Shown one piece after another: positions 32,791-42,885 of a DNA stretch of 64,000 bases. A program made the translations under genes and the position numbers. Within the stretch, counting starts at the first letter, position 1, and each line of letters begins with the position of its first letter. The notes beneath the pieces were generated by a model, which saw nothing but the letters and a program-made list of their open reading frames with translations, had not been told where the DNA came from and did not search any database. The stretch spans positions 365,985 to 429,984 of the forward strand of contig NZ_BMUY01000010.1 of the NCBI RefSeq assembly GCF_014650435.1. The letters are read 5' to 3'. The stretch comes from Streptomyces tendae (lineage in GTDB: Bacteria > Actinomycetota > Actinomycetes > Streptomycetales > Streptomycetaceae).

Positions 32791-33756
32791 GTGGCACTGC
32801 CGGGGACCAGGTGGCGGAAAGCACAGAGCCAGCAGGCAGAGGCCCAGGAGGCGAGAGGGCTGGAGGCGGAAGGGCCGGTGGCGGCAGGCCATGCGGCAGA
32901 AGAGTCGTTGCACGTGGCCAGCAGGCTGCACGCGTTCAACCGGTTCGAGCTCAAGTACCTCGTGCCGGTCGAGCAGGCCGCCGAGATCCGGGACGAGCTG
33001 GCCGAGCGCATGGACCGGGACCTGAACAGCCCGGTCGGCGGCTACGGGGTGTGGAGCCTGTACTACGACACTCCGCAGCTGCGCTTCTACTGGGAGAAGA
33101 TCGAAGGTCTGAAGTTCCGGCGCAAGCTGCGCATCCGGCACTACGGGGACCTCGACGGGGTGAATGACGAGTCACCCGTGTGCGTCGAGATCAAGCAGCG
33201 GGTCAACCGGGTCACGCAGAAGCGCCGGATCACCCTCCCGTACGGGGTTGCCCGGCAGCTGTGCGACGGGCGGCAGCTGATCGAGCACTCTGCCAAGGAG
33301 AGCGCCTTCGTCCAAGAGGTCCTCGAACTCGTCGTGCGGCTGAACCTGCAGCCCACTGCGATCACCGGCTACCAGCGCGAGGCCCTGGTCGGGCGGGACG
33401 CGGACACCGGTCTGCGGGTCACCTTCGACCGGCGCATCCGCGGCCGGGACCGCGACTTCCACTTCGCCACGGCGACCCCCGAGAACCGGTTCACCATCCC
33501 GCCGCACATGTCGGTGATGGAGATCAAGGTCAACGAGCGCACCCCGCACTGGATCACCGACCTCGCCGCCCGCCGGAACCTGAACCTGGTCCGGATCTCC
33601 AAGTACGTGCAGTCCGTCGAGGCGTTCGGGCTGGCCCCCCGGTCCGTCTTCCATGTCCACGAGGCGGACTGTCCGCCTCCTACCCCCACCCCCACGACGC
33701 TGCTGTCCGAGCAGCCGTCGGCGCACGACGCGCCTTTGAAAGCAGGAGCACAGTGA
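32791..33756 (+). CDS. VTC-domain polyphosphate polymerase-like protein
   Basis: A 321-aa protein dominated by a VTC (polyphosphate polymerase) domain at ~48-275: FNRFELKYLVP (start of the tunnel fold), RRKLRIRHYGD (basic tunnel), CVEIKQRVNRVTQKRRITL (Glu and Lys/Arg of the active site), and VMEIKVNERTPHW with the second metal Glu, then KYVQSVEAFG. Catalytic basic and acidic positions look intact, so ATP-to-polyphosphate synthesis is plausible. There is no transmembrane helix, unlike yeast Vtc4 complexes. The GTG start follows GAAGGAG by eight bases. It overlaps the DUF4956 gene (GTGA), its usual partner. Confidence 0.9.
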   Translation: MALPGTRWRKAQSQQAEAQEARGLEAEGPVAAGHAAEESLHVASRLHAFNRFELKYLVPVEQAAEIRDELAERMDRDLNSPVGGYGVWSLYYDTPQLRFYWEKIEGLKFRRKLRIRHYGDLDGVNDESPVCVEIKQRVNRVTQKRRITLPYGVARQLCDGRQLIEHSAKESAFVQEVLELVVRLNLQPTAITGYQREALVGRDADTGLRVTFDRRIRGRDRDFHFATATPENRFTIPPHMSVMEIKVNERTPHWITDLAARRNLNLVRISKYVQSVEAFGLAPRSVFHVHEADCPPPTPTPTTLLSEQPSAHDAPLKAGAQ

Positions 33757-34429
33757 ACTTCGACCTCCAGGAACTCAGCGGCACGTTCAGCGTCGCCGAC
33801 GTCGTCGCCGCCATGGCGCTGTCGTTCGTCCTGAGTACGCTGATCGGCCACGTCTACCGGTACACGCACCGGAACGTCTCCTACAGCCAGTCCTACGTCC
33901 AGACCCTGGTCATCGTGGGCATGATCGTCGCCCTGATCATGCTGGTCGTCGGGTCCAACCTGGCCCGGGCGTTCTCACTGGTCGGAGCCTTGTCGGTGGT
34001 CCGCTTCCGCAACGCGGTCAAGGAGACACGGGACGTCGGCTTCATCTTCCTCGCGATGGCCATCGGCATGGCCTGCGGTGCCCGCTTCTACACGCTGGCC
34101 GCGATCGGCGCGGTGGTCATCTGCGTGGTCATCCTCGTGATGTTCAAGTTCAACTGGTTCGCCCTGAACGTCCAGCGGCAGGTCGTCAAGGTCCAGGTCC
34201 CCGCCGGCGAGGACTACACGCCGGGCATCCGCGACGTGCTGATCAAGTACACCAGCGAGTTCGAGCTGGTGAGCACCGAGACGATCCGCGGCGGTGCGCT
34301 GAGCGAGGTGTTCTACACGGTGCGGCTGAAGAAGGGCGCCGAGCCGGGAGACCTCGTCTCCGCCCTCCAGGAGCGCACCTCGGGGCAGCGGGTCACCGTC
34401 CTGACCGGTTACGACACCACCGACCTGTG

Positions 34430-34430
<1 letters not shown>
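33753..34430 (+). CDS. DUF4956 membrane protein
   Basis: A 225-aa protein with four or so membrane helices in the first ~140 residues (VVAAMALSFVLSTLIGHVY, TLVIVGMIVALIMLVVGS, FIFLAMAIGMACGARFYTL, AIGAVVICVVILVMFKF) and a cytoplasmic tail. The GALSVVRFRNAVKETRDVGFIF segment between helices 2 and 3 is the family hallmark. DUF4956 proteins are repeatedly found beside VTC-domain and CotH genes in bacteria; this is known gene neighbourhood and the function is unknown. I infer it is the membrane partner of the VTC protein. Overlaps both neighbours. Confidence 0.9.
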
Positions 34431-36151
<1,721 letters not shown>

Positions 36152-36162
36152 TCCCCGGACCT

Positions 36163-36193
36163 CGGACGGTCGTCCCGCGCGGACGGCCGTCCG
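36163..36193 (+). terminator. Hairpin between CotH and first response regulator
   Basis: CGGACGGTCG (36163-36172) and CGGCCGTCCG (36184-36193), 9 of 10 pairs, 11-nt loop. Could reduce read-through into the regulatory genes. Confidence 0.4.
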
Positions 36194-36255
36194 GAGTGCG
36201 GACAGGAGCGCTCCCGGAGGAGTGCTCCCGCGGCCGTCCACCGAAGGAAACACCC

Positions 36256-37002
36256 ATGCCCGCAGCGTTGCCCAGCCCCCCGGCGGCCCGTCACACAGTC
36301 CTCGTCGTCGAGGACGACCCCAGCATCCGCACCCTGCTCACCTCCGCGCTGCAGGCCGCCGGGCACACGGTCGCCGTCGCCGCCACCGGCCGGGCCGCCA
36401 TGTTCGAGGCGGGGCGCGCCCAACCGGACCTGATCGTGCTGGACGTGGGCCTGCCGGACACCGACGGGTTCGAGGTGACCCGGCACCTGCGCGCGGAGGG
36501 CGTCTACACACCCGTGCTGTTCCTGACCGCGCGCACCGACATCGAGGACCGGATCATCGGCCTCAGCTCCGGCGGCGACGACTACGTCACCAAGCCCTTC
36601 CACGTCCAGGAGGTGCTGCTGCGCATCCGCGCCATCCTGCGGCGCAGCACCGCTCAGCAGGCCGCCGCGGACCGCCGCTTCCCGCTGCGCTACGCCGACC
36701 TGATGCTGGACGAGCAGACCCACGAGGTACGCCGCGCCGGGGTGCCCGTACAACTGTCGCCCACCGAGTTCCGTCTGCTGTCGGTCCTGATGTCGCAGCC
36801 GGAACGGGTGCTGGACAAGAAGGAGATCCTCTCCCGGGTCTGGCACTACGACTTCGCGGGCGACGCCCGCATCGTCGACACCTACGTACGCAACCTCCGC
36901 CGCAAGATCGACCGGTTCCCGCCGCAGCTCGTCCAAACCGTCCGAGGTGTCGGCTACTGCCTGCGGGCCGACCGGCAGGACCCCACGACGGCCGCGCCGT
37001 GA
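36256..37002 (+). CDS. OmpR-family response regulator (first)
   Basis: A 248-aa regulator. Receiver domain at ~14-128: acidic pair VVEDDP, phospho-acceptor Asp in IVLDVGLPDTDGFEV (~63), Thr in LFLTART, Lys in YVTKPF. The C-terminal winged helix (~148-240) carries LSPTEFRLLSVLMSQPERVLDKKEIL and TYVRNLRRKIDRF with the wing GVGYCLRA. Start at ATG 36256 behind GAAGGAAA. Its stop overlaps the GTG of the partner histidine kinase. It is a close paralogue of the second regulator at 39574-40314. It probably binds direct repeats, perhaps those at 32715-32731. Confidence 0.95.
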   Translation: MPAALPSPPAARHTVLVVEDDPSIRTLLTSALQAAGHTVAVAATGRAAMFEAGRAQPDLIVLDVGLPDTDGFEVTRHLRAEGVYTPVLFLTARTDIEDRIIGLSSGGDDYVTKPFHVQEVLLRIRAILRRSTAQQAAADRRFPLRYADLMLDEQTHEVRRAGVPVQLSPTEFRLLSVLMSQPERVLDKKEILSRVWHYDFAGDARIVDTYVRNLRRKIDRFPPQLVQTVRGVGYCLRADRQDPTTAAP

Positions 37003-38612
37003 AGAGCCGGGCGGTGCGGCCGAGGCCGCGCTCGCTGCGGGCCCGGCTGGTCCTGGGGACGACGCTGCTGGCGACCTCGGCGGTCCTGCTGTGCCAGGCG
37101 GCGGGCCTGACCGTCCTGCACGGCTGGCTTACCGACCAGGTTGACGGCCGGCTGACCCGCTTCCGTCTCATGCCCGATGCCGAACGCGAAGCCGCCCAGG
37201 GCGTCGCGGTCCGGGCGGCGCGGGAGCAGGACCTCCTGCCCTCCGACTACCGGGTGTACTTCTACGACCGCGACGGGCGCCGGATGGCAGCCTCGCTGGG
37301 CGGGGAAGGGGATGGGGAAGCGGGACCGGCGCTGCCCGCCACCGAGAGCTCGCTGGAGCTGTGCGACGGCCGGCCGCGGACGGTGGAAGCGGCCGACGGC
37401 GACGGCCGGTGGCGCGTCATCGCCCGGGACGGGCACGACGGCCGGGTCGTCGTCGCACTGCCGCTCAGGGAGGTCGACGGGGCGACCATGAAGATGCTGG
37501 GGTTCAGCCTGGTCGTCGGAGTGGCGGTCGCCGTGTGCGTGGTCGCGTCCGGACGCTTCTTCGTCACGCTCGGGCTGCGCCCGTTGACCCGGGTCGAACG
37601 CACCGCACGCCGCATCGCCGACGGCGAGTCGCAGCTGCGCATAGCCGACGGGCACGCCTTCACCGAAGTCGCCCACCTCAGCCACGCGCTGAACAGCATG
37701 CTCGACCGGCTGCGGGCCGCGCTCCAGCGCAGTGAAGCGTCCGAGCAGCGGCTGCGCCGGTTCCTCGCGGACGCCGGTCACGAACTGCGCACCCCGCTCA
37801 CGTCGTTGCAAGGGTTCGCTGAACTCCTGGTGGACGCACCGGGGATGGAGGCGGACCGACGCGACGAGGCGCACCGGTTGATCGTGCAGAACGCCGGACG
37901 CATGAGCCGGCTCGTCGACGACCTGATCCAGCTGGCCCAACTGAGCGAGGCGCCCGTCGCCCACCGTGAGCAGGTCGACCTGCTGTCCCTGGCGGCCGAC
38001 ACGATCGCCGCCCTGGCCGTCCAGCATCCCGGCCGAAGGATCGGTCTGGGCGCGCTCGACGACGCGGACGACGCACCCGGCTCGGGTGAGCTGGATGTCG
38101 TGCAGACCGTCGGCGACCCCCACCAGCTGGCGCAGATCCTCACCAATCTGCTGGCCAACGCGTGCACGCACACCCCGTCGGGTACGGCCGTCCGGGTCCG
38201 TGTGGGCGGACTGCGGGTCCGTGCCCGCGGACCCGGCAGGGACCTGACCCACCGTACGAGCGCGAACCCGCCCCTGGACGTCGGCAGCAGGGTAGGCGTC
38301 GTCGAGGTCGCGGACGACGGACCGGGACTCGCCGCACCCGACGCGGCGCGGATCTTCGAACGCTTCTACCGGACCCGGACCACCCCACCGGACGACACCC
38401 GCACGGGCTTCGGCCTGGGGCTGGCCATCGCCTCCGGCATCGCCGCCGCGCACGGGGGGCGTCTGGAACTCGACACCCGCCCCGGCCGAGGGTGCACGTT
38501 CCGGCTGCTGCTCCCGCACGAGCCGGCCCAGGATCCCACTCCGCGGCCGAGGGAACTCCCGCCCGCCACCCCGGCCACCGCGGACCCCTCTCGCAGAAGG
38601 AGCACACCGTGA
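36999..38612 (+). CDS. Sensor histidine kinase (first)
   Basis: A 537-aa membrane sensor. Two membrane helices (~15-38 and ~160-185) bracket an extracytoplasmic domain of about 120 residues with the element LPSDYRVYFYDRDGRRM. HAMP-like linker LRPLTRVERTARRIADGE. HisKA with phospho-acceptor His in LADAGHELRTPLTSLQGF (~253). HATPase: NLLANACTHTP (N-box), VADDGPGL (G1) and GFGLGLAIASGIAAAHGG (G2). It shares the same extracytoplasmic motif with the second kinase, so both may sense related signals. The FAH-like gene overlaps its stop (GTGA). Confidence 0.95.
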   Translation: MKSRAVRPRPRSLRARLVLGTTLLATSAVLLCQAAGLTVLHGWLTDQVDGRLTRFRLMPDAEREAAQGVAVRAAREQDLLPSDYRVYFYDRDGRRMAASLGGEGDGEAGPALPATESSLELCDGRPRTVEAADGDGRWRVIARDGHDGRVVVALPLREVDGATMKMLGFSLVVGVAVAVCVVASGRFFVTLGLRPLTRVERTARRIADGESQLRIADGHAFTEVAHLSHALNSMLDRLRAALQRSEASEQRLRRFLADAGHELRTPLTSLQGFAELLVDAPGMEADRRDEAHRLIVQNAGRMSRLVDDLIQLAQLSEAPVAHREQVDLLSLAADTIAALAVQHPGRRIGLGALDDADDAPGSGELDVVQTVGDPHQLAQILTNLLANACTHTPSGTAVRVRVGGLRVRARGPGRDLTHRTSANPPLDVGSRVGVVEVADDGPGLAAPDAARIFERFYRTRTTPPDDTRTGFGLGLAIASGIAAAHGGRLELDTRPGRGCTFRLLLPHEPAQDPTPRPRELPPATPATADPSRRRSTP

Positions 38613-39442
38613 AACTGAGCACCGTCCGCCTGGGCTACGGCCGTACGGCCGCCGCGCGACTGCAGAAGAAACACTGCGTGCTGCTGCCGTACCCGGACGT
38701 CGGCGCCCTGATCGCGTCCGGCGACGGCTGGCGGGAAAGGGCCGGAGCCGAGACCGGCGAGCGCACCCGTCTGGAGGAGGTCTCCTTCGCGCCCCTGCTG
38801 CGCAGCCCGCGGCACGTCGTACGCACCCGTGTCGACTCTCTGCCGGGCACGGGCGGAGGGGACCGGCCGACAGCCCCGTCCTTCCGCGTCGAGGGCGGCA
38901 AGCACCTGATCGGCGCACAGGACGACATACGGCTGCCCGAGGGGGCGGGCGAACTGCACTGGGGTGCGCAACTGGGCGTGGTCATCGGGCGCCCGACGCG
39001 CACCGTGACCGCCGAGGCCGCGCTCGGGCACGTCGCGGGGTACACGGTCGTCAACGACGTCGCGCCCGCCGACAGGGACGGCGGACCGGCCGGCGACGGA
39101 TCCGGCCGACGCGTCGCCGTACCCATCCCGGTGGGACCCGCGCTGGTCACCACCGACGACACCCCGATGGGCGGCCGCGGCCTGACGATCACATGCGTCG
39201 TCGACAACCGGGTTGTGCAGAAGTTCAACACTTCCGACCTGCCCTTCGATGTGGCCACCGTCGTCGCCCGGGTGAGTACCCTCGTCACCCTGCTGCCGGG
39301 CGACCTGATCACCACCGGTACCCGCGGCGGCCGGGGTAGGGACCCGCACCAGGCACTCTCGGTGCGGCAGGGACAGCTGATGGTCACCACGATCAAAGGG
39401 GTGGGCGAGCTGACCGGCACCGTCCTACCACCGTGCCGCTGA
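38609..39442 (+). CDS. Fumarylacetoacetate hydrolase-fold protein, probable pseudoenzyme
   Basis: A 277-aa protein of the FAH/FAHD1 fold, whose active members hydrolyse or decarboxylate beta-diketo acids with Mg2+. The usual metal motif is ExE before VVIG; here the segment is LHWGAQLGVVIGR, giving Gly and Gln instead of both Glu. The downstream Asp in VVNDVAPAD is kept, but the usual NDVSARD Arg region is changed. Other landmarks remain (GKHLIGAQDDIRLP, LPGDLITTGT, VKGVGELT-like IKGVGELTG). I read it as non-catalytic. Start GTG 38609 after AGAAGGAG, overlapping the first kinase. Set between two two-component systems, it may be a ligand-sensing or signalling component; that is inference. Confidence 0.75.
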   Translation: MKLSTVRLGYGRTAAARLQKKHCVLLPYPDVGALIASGDGWRERAGAETGERTRLEEVSFAPLLRSPRHVVRTRVDSLPGTGGGDRPTAPSFRVEGGKHLIGAQDDIRLPEGAGELHWGAQLGVVIGRPTRTVTAEAALGHVAGYTVVNDVAPADRDGGPAGDGSGRRVAVPIPVGPALVTTDDTPMGGRGLTITCVVDNRVVQKFNTSDLPFDVATVVARVSTLVTLLPGDLITTGTRGGRGRDPHQALSVRQGQLMVTTIKGVGELTGTVLPPCR

Positions 39443-39573
39443 CGGCGGCATCCCGCCGCCGGGCGGACCTGCGCGGCCGAGGGCGGTGGCGCGGGAAGCG
39501 CCAGCAACGGCTACCGTGATGGACGACTGCGCCGCGGGGCAACGGCTGAGTCGACCGAAGGGACAGCCGTACG

Positions 39574-40314
39574 ATGACCGATCAGCCCGCGGACAGGCCC
39601 AGGCGGCCCAGGCTCCTCGTCGTCGAGGACGAACCCAGCATCTGCGCCCTACTGGAGTCCACCCTGCGACTGACCGGCTACGAGGTGGGCAGCGCCGGGA
39701 CCGGCCGGGCCGCCCTGGCGGAGATCGAACGGAGCAACCCCCAACTGATACTGCTCGACGTGATGCTTCCCGACCTGGACGGCTTCGAGGTCACCCGGCG
39801 GCTGCGGGCGGCCGGCAACGACGTTCCCGTACTGTTCCTGACCGCACGCACCGGACTCGACGACCGCATCCGGGGGCTCGGCGCCGGCGGCGACGACTAT
39901 GTGAGCAAGCCTTTCAGCCCGGAGGAGGTACTGCTGCGCATCGAGGCCATCCTGCGCCGGACCGGTGCCCGCGCCACGGTCCCCGAGCCGAAGCACACCG
40001 TCCGAAGCTACGCCGACCTCGAACTCGACGCGGACGCCCACGAGGTGCACCGCGCCGGGCAGTACGTCCGGCTGTCACCGACCGAGTTCAAGCTGCTGGC
40101 CTACCTGATGGCCAACGCGGGCCGGGTACTGACCAAGGCCCAGATCCTCGACCACGTGTGGAACTACGACTTCGCGGGCGACAGCCGCATCATCGACACC
40201 TACATCCGCTACTTGCGCAAGAAGATCGACAGCTTTCACCCACCACTGATCCACACTGTCCGCGGCGTCGGCTACTGCCTGCGGCTGCCCCGGAAGGCGG
40301 GCGGCGGCCAGTGA
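39574..40314 (+). CDS. OmpR-family response regulator (second)
   Basis: A 246-aa regulator, close paralogue of the first. Receiver: VVEDEPS, phospho-acceptor Asp in ILLDVMLPDLDGFEV (~66), LFLTARTG, YVSKPFSPEEVLLR. DNA-binding winged helix with LSPTEFKLLAYLMANAGRVL, ILDHVWNYDFAGDSRIIDTY and IRYLRKKIDSFHP. The near-identity of recognition-helix regions to the first regulator suggests overlapping DNA targets. A 131-bp gap separates it from the FAH-like gene, so it may have a promoter of its own (TACCGT at 39512-39517 is a weak -10). Overlaps its kinase by GTGA. Confidence 0.95.
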   Translation: MTDQPADRPRRPRLLVVEDEPSICALLESTLRLTGYEVGSAGTGRAALAEIERSNPQLILLDVMLPDLDGFEVTRRLRAAGNDVPVLFLTARTGLDDRIRGLGAGGDDYVSKPFSPEEVLLRIEAILRRTGARATVPEPKHTVRSYADLELDADAHEVHRAGQYVRLSPTEFKLLAYLMANAGRVLTKAQILDHVWNYDFAGDSRIIDTYIRYLRKKIDSFHPPLIHTVRGVGYCLRLPRKAGGGQ

Positions 40315-41864
40315 GAGTGCCCCGCCGGCCGTCAGACCCACGGCCGCGTCCGCCGCGCTCCCTGCGCAGGAGACTGATCCTCGGGGCCACCGCGCTGGCC
40401 ACGGCCGCCGTCCTCGTCTCCCAGTTCATCGGCTTCGCCGTGCTGCGGTCCTGGCTCCTCGACCGCGTCGACCAGCAGCTCACCGGCTTCCACCCGCCCG
40501 AACGGGCGTACGCCGACGCACTGCGCGGCACCCTTCCCGACCAGAGACCCGACATCCTCCCCTCGGACTTCCGGGTCTACTTCTACGACGCCTCCGGCCA
40601 CCGCGTCGACACCTCGCTCGGGACCGACACCGAGCCCGGCCCCCGCCTCGCCGACCCGGTCTCCGCACTCGGCCTCCGGGCCGGCCGGCCCGAGACGGTC
40701 GACGCCACCACCGGGGACAGCAGGTGGCGCGTGCTGCTGACCCCGGGACCCGACGGCATGAACTCCGTGGTGGCCCTGCCGCTCGACACCGTGGACGGCG
40801 CGTCCGACAAGATCCTCTGGATCAACGCCGTCCTGCTCCTGCTCACCGTCCTCGCCCTGTTCACCCTGGGGCGATGGGTCGTCGGGCTCGGACTGCTCCC
40901 ACTGACCCGTATGGAACACACCGCCGAACGCATCGGCGCGGGACGGCTCGACCTCCGTCTGCCCGACACCGACCGGCACACCGAGATCGGGCGGCTGGGC
41001 CGGGTCCTGAACAGCATGCTGGAGCGGCTGCAAGAAGCACTGCGCGAGCGGGAGACGTCCGAGCGGCGCATGCGCCGGTTCGTCGCGGACGCCGGACACG
41101 AACTGCGCACCCCGCTCACCGCCATCCAGGGCTACGCCCAACTCGCGCTTCAGAGTGAGCACCTCACCGCCGAGCAGCGCGACGAGGGCAACCGCGTCAT
41201 CGCCGGCAACGCGGAACGCATGAGCCTGCTCGTCGACGACCTCCAGCTCCTGGCCCGCCTCGACCGGGAACCGTCATATCGCAGCGAACCGGTGGACCTG
41301 CTCGCCCTGGCCGCCGACGCCGTGCGCGCCGCCGCTCCCTACCGTGAGAGCCACCCGGTCGACCTGGCACCCCTGGCCCTACCCGGCAGCGGCGACGCCT
41401 TGGAGGTGGTCGAGGCGGCCGGCGACGCCCACCGGCTGGGCCAGATCCTGGAAAACCTCCTGTCCAACGCCCGCATCCACACCCCGGCCGGCACTCCGGT
41501 CCACGTATGCGTGGGGGAGACGACCGTGAGCGACACCGGCTGCGGCACCGACCGTCCCGGGCGCACCAGCGTGTCCCCGGCGCTGCCGGCCGGCACACCG
41601 GTCGGTGTGATCGAGGTGGCGGACGAAGGACCCGGGCTGACGGCCCGGGACGCCGAGCACGTCTTCGAGCGCTTTTACCGGGCCGACCCCTCCCGCTCGC
41701 GCGCGCACGGCGGCAGCGGCCTCGGCCTCTCGATCGCCGCCGCGATCGCCGAGGGGCACGGGGGGCGCTTGGAACTCGACACGACACCCGGCGGGGGCTG
41801 CACGTTCCGTCTCGTCCTGCCCGTCCGTCCGGCCCCGCCCGCCGCGGGACGAGTGGCCGACTGA
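40311..41864 (+). CDS. Sensor histidine kinase (second)
   Basis: A 517-aa sensor, paralogue of the first kinase. Membrane helices at ~18-42 and ~165-190 flank an extracytoplasmic region with LPSDFRVYFYDASGHRV, matching the first kinase. HAMP-type linker LLPLTRMEHTAERIGAG; HisKA His in VADAGHELRTPLTAIQGY; HATPase NLLSNARIHTP, VADEGPGL and GGSGLGLSIAAAIAEGHGG. All catalytic motifs are intact. Pairs with the second response regulator; cross-talk with the first pair is possible given the similarity. Confidence 0.95.
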   Translation: MRVPRRPSDPRPRPPRSLRRRLILGATALATAAVLVSQFIGFAVLRSWLLDRVDQQLTGFHPPERAYADALRGTLPDQRPDILPSDFRVYFYDASGHRVDTSLGTDTEPGPRLADPVSALGLRAGRPETVDATTGDSRWRVLLTPGPDGMNSVVALPLDTVDGASDKILWINAVLLLLTVLALFTLGRWVVGLGLLPLTRMEHTAERIGAGRLDLRLPDTDRHTEIGRLGRVLNSMLERLQEALRERETSERRMRRFVADAGHELRTPLTAIQGYAQLALQSEHLTAEQRDEGNRVIAGNAERMSLLVDDLQLLARLDREPSYRSEPVDLLALAADAVRAAAPYRESHPVDLAPLALPGSGDALEVVEAAGDAHRLGQILENLLSNARIHTPAGTPVHVCVGETTVSDTGCGTDRPGRTSVSPALPAGTPVGVIEVADEGPGLTARDAEHVFERFYRADPSRSRAHGGSGLGLSIAAAIAEGHGGRLELDTTPGGGCTFRLVLPVRPAPPAAGRVAD

Positions 41865-41891
41865 CGCGAACCCGCGTTCACGCTGGGTCAC

Positions 41892-41897
41892 TATGCT
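41892..41897 (+). promoter_or_regulatory. -10 of a leaderless promoter
   Basis: TATGCT ends six bases before the ATG at 41904, the leaderless layout. It separates the HipA-like gene from the sensor operon upstream. Confidence 0.45.
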
Positions 41898-41903
41898 CGC
41901 CGC

Positions 41904-42818
41904 ATGCTCACCGAAGTCACCGCCACCCGCTACGTCGAGCCCCTGCACTCCGGTGGCTCCGTGCCCGCCGTCGTCGAGGCCGACGATCTCGGCACCTACG
42001 TCCTGAAGTTCACCGGCTCCGCGCAGGGCCGCAAGGCGCTGGTCGCCGAGGTGGTCGTCGGGGAGCTGGCGCGGGAGCTGGGGCTGCGGGTGCCGGAGCT
42101 GGTGCTCGCGCACTTCGACCCGGCGATCGCGGAGGCCGAACCGCACCAGGAGGTGCGGGACCTGCTGCACGCCAGCGCGGGACTCAACCTCGGCATGGAC
42201 TACCTGTCGGGCGGTGCCGACTTCACGCCCGAGCTGGCCGAGGTGTTCCCGGTGGACGCGCGGGAGGCCGGGCGGGTCGTCTGGCTGGACGCCCTGACCG
42301 TGAACGTCGACCGGACGGTGCACAGTTCCAACCTCATGGTGTGGCCCACCCTCGGCACCGCACCCCCGCGCCTGTGGCTGATCGACCACGGCGCGGCCCT
42401 CGTCTTCCACCACCGCTGGGGGGCCTCCCCGCCCGAGAAGGCGTACGACTTCCGCCACCACGCCCTCGGCCACTACGCGCCCGACCTCCCGGCCGCCGAC
42501 GCCGAGCTGGCGCCGAAGGTGACGCGGGAGCTGCTGAGCGAGGTGGTGGGCCGGGTGCCCGAGTCCTGGCTGACCTGCGAGGGTGACCTCGACACGCCGG
42601 AGAAGGTGCGTGCCGCGTACGTGGACTACCTGCACGCGCGCGTGCGGGCCTCCCGGCAGTGGCTGCCCACCGGCTTCCCGAGCCGGGAGGAACTCGCCGC
42701 CGAGAACGCCGCCCGCGCGGCGCGCACCCGGCGGGGCCGGCCGGACTGGCTGAAGCGGGTCCCCGACCTGCACGGCAAGCCGCCCGCCGAGCAGGACTGG
42801 TCCGTACACCTCGGCTGA
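41904..42818 (+). CDS. HipA-like protein kinase
   Basis: A 304-aa protein of the HipA-family-kinase group common in actinobacteria. Kinase-like features: YVLKFTGSAQGRKALVAEVVVGELARELG with the ATP-site Lys (~33-60, described), catalytic-loop-like NVDRTVHSSNLMV (~136-148) and LIDHGAAL standing for DFG (~167). No HipB-type antitoxin gene lies next to it, so a toxin-antitoxin role is not supported. The start is a leaderless ATG at 41904. Convergent with malate synthase across a very strong terminator. Substrate unknown. Confidence 0.82.
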   Translation: MLTEVTATRYVEPLHSGGSVPAVVEADDLGTYVLKFTGSAQGRKALVAEVVVGELARELGLRVPELVLAHFDPAIAEAEPHQEVRDLLHASAGLNLGMDYLSGGADFTPELAEVFPVDAREAGRVVWLDALTVNVDRTVHSSNLMVWPTLGTAPPRLWLIDHGAALVFHHRWGASPPEKAYDFRHHALGHYAPDLPAADAELAPKVTRELLSEVVGRVPESWLTCEGDLDTPEKVRAAYVDYLHARVRASRQWLPTGFPSREELAAENAARAARTRRGRPDWLKRVPDLHGKPPAEQDWSVHLG

Positions 42819-42823
42819 CACAC

Positions 42824-42866
42824 GTCCGCGCCCCCGGTGCCGTGCTTCGGCACCGGGGGCGCGGAC
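42824..42866. terminator. Very strong bidirectional hairpin terminator
   Basis: A perfect 19-bp stem (42824-42842 and 42848-42866) with a 5-nt loop, between the convergent HipA-like and malate synthase genes. Confidence 0.85.
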
Positions 42867-42885
42867 CGTCGAGCGTGCCCGGGCG

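Noticed and set aside
41904..42818. HipA-type toxin-antitoxin module
   Set aside because: No HipB-like HTH gene is adjacent; the gene before is a sensor kinase and the gene after is malate synthase on the other strand.
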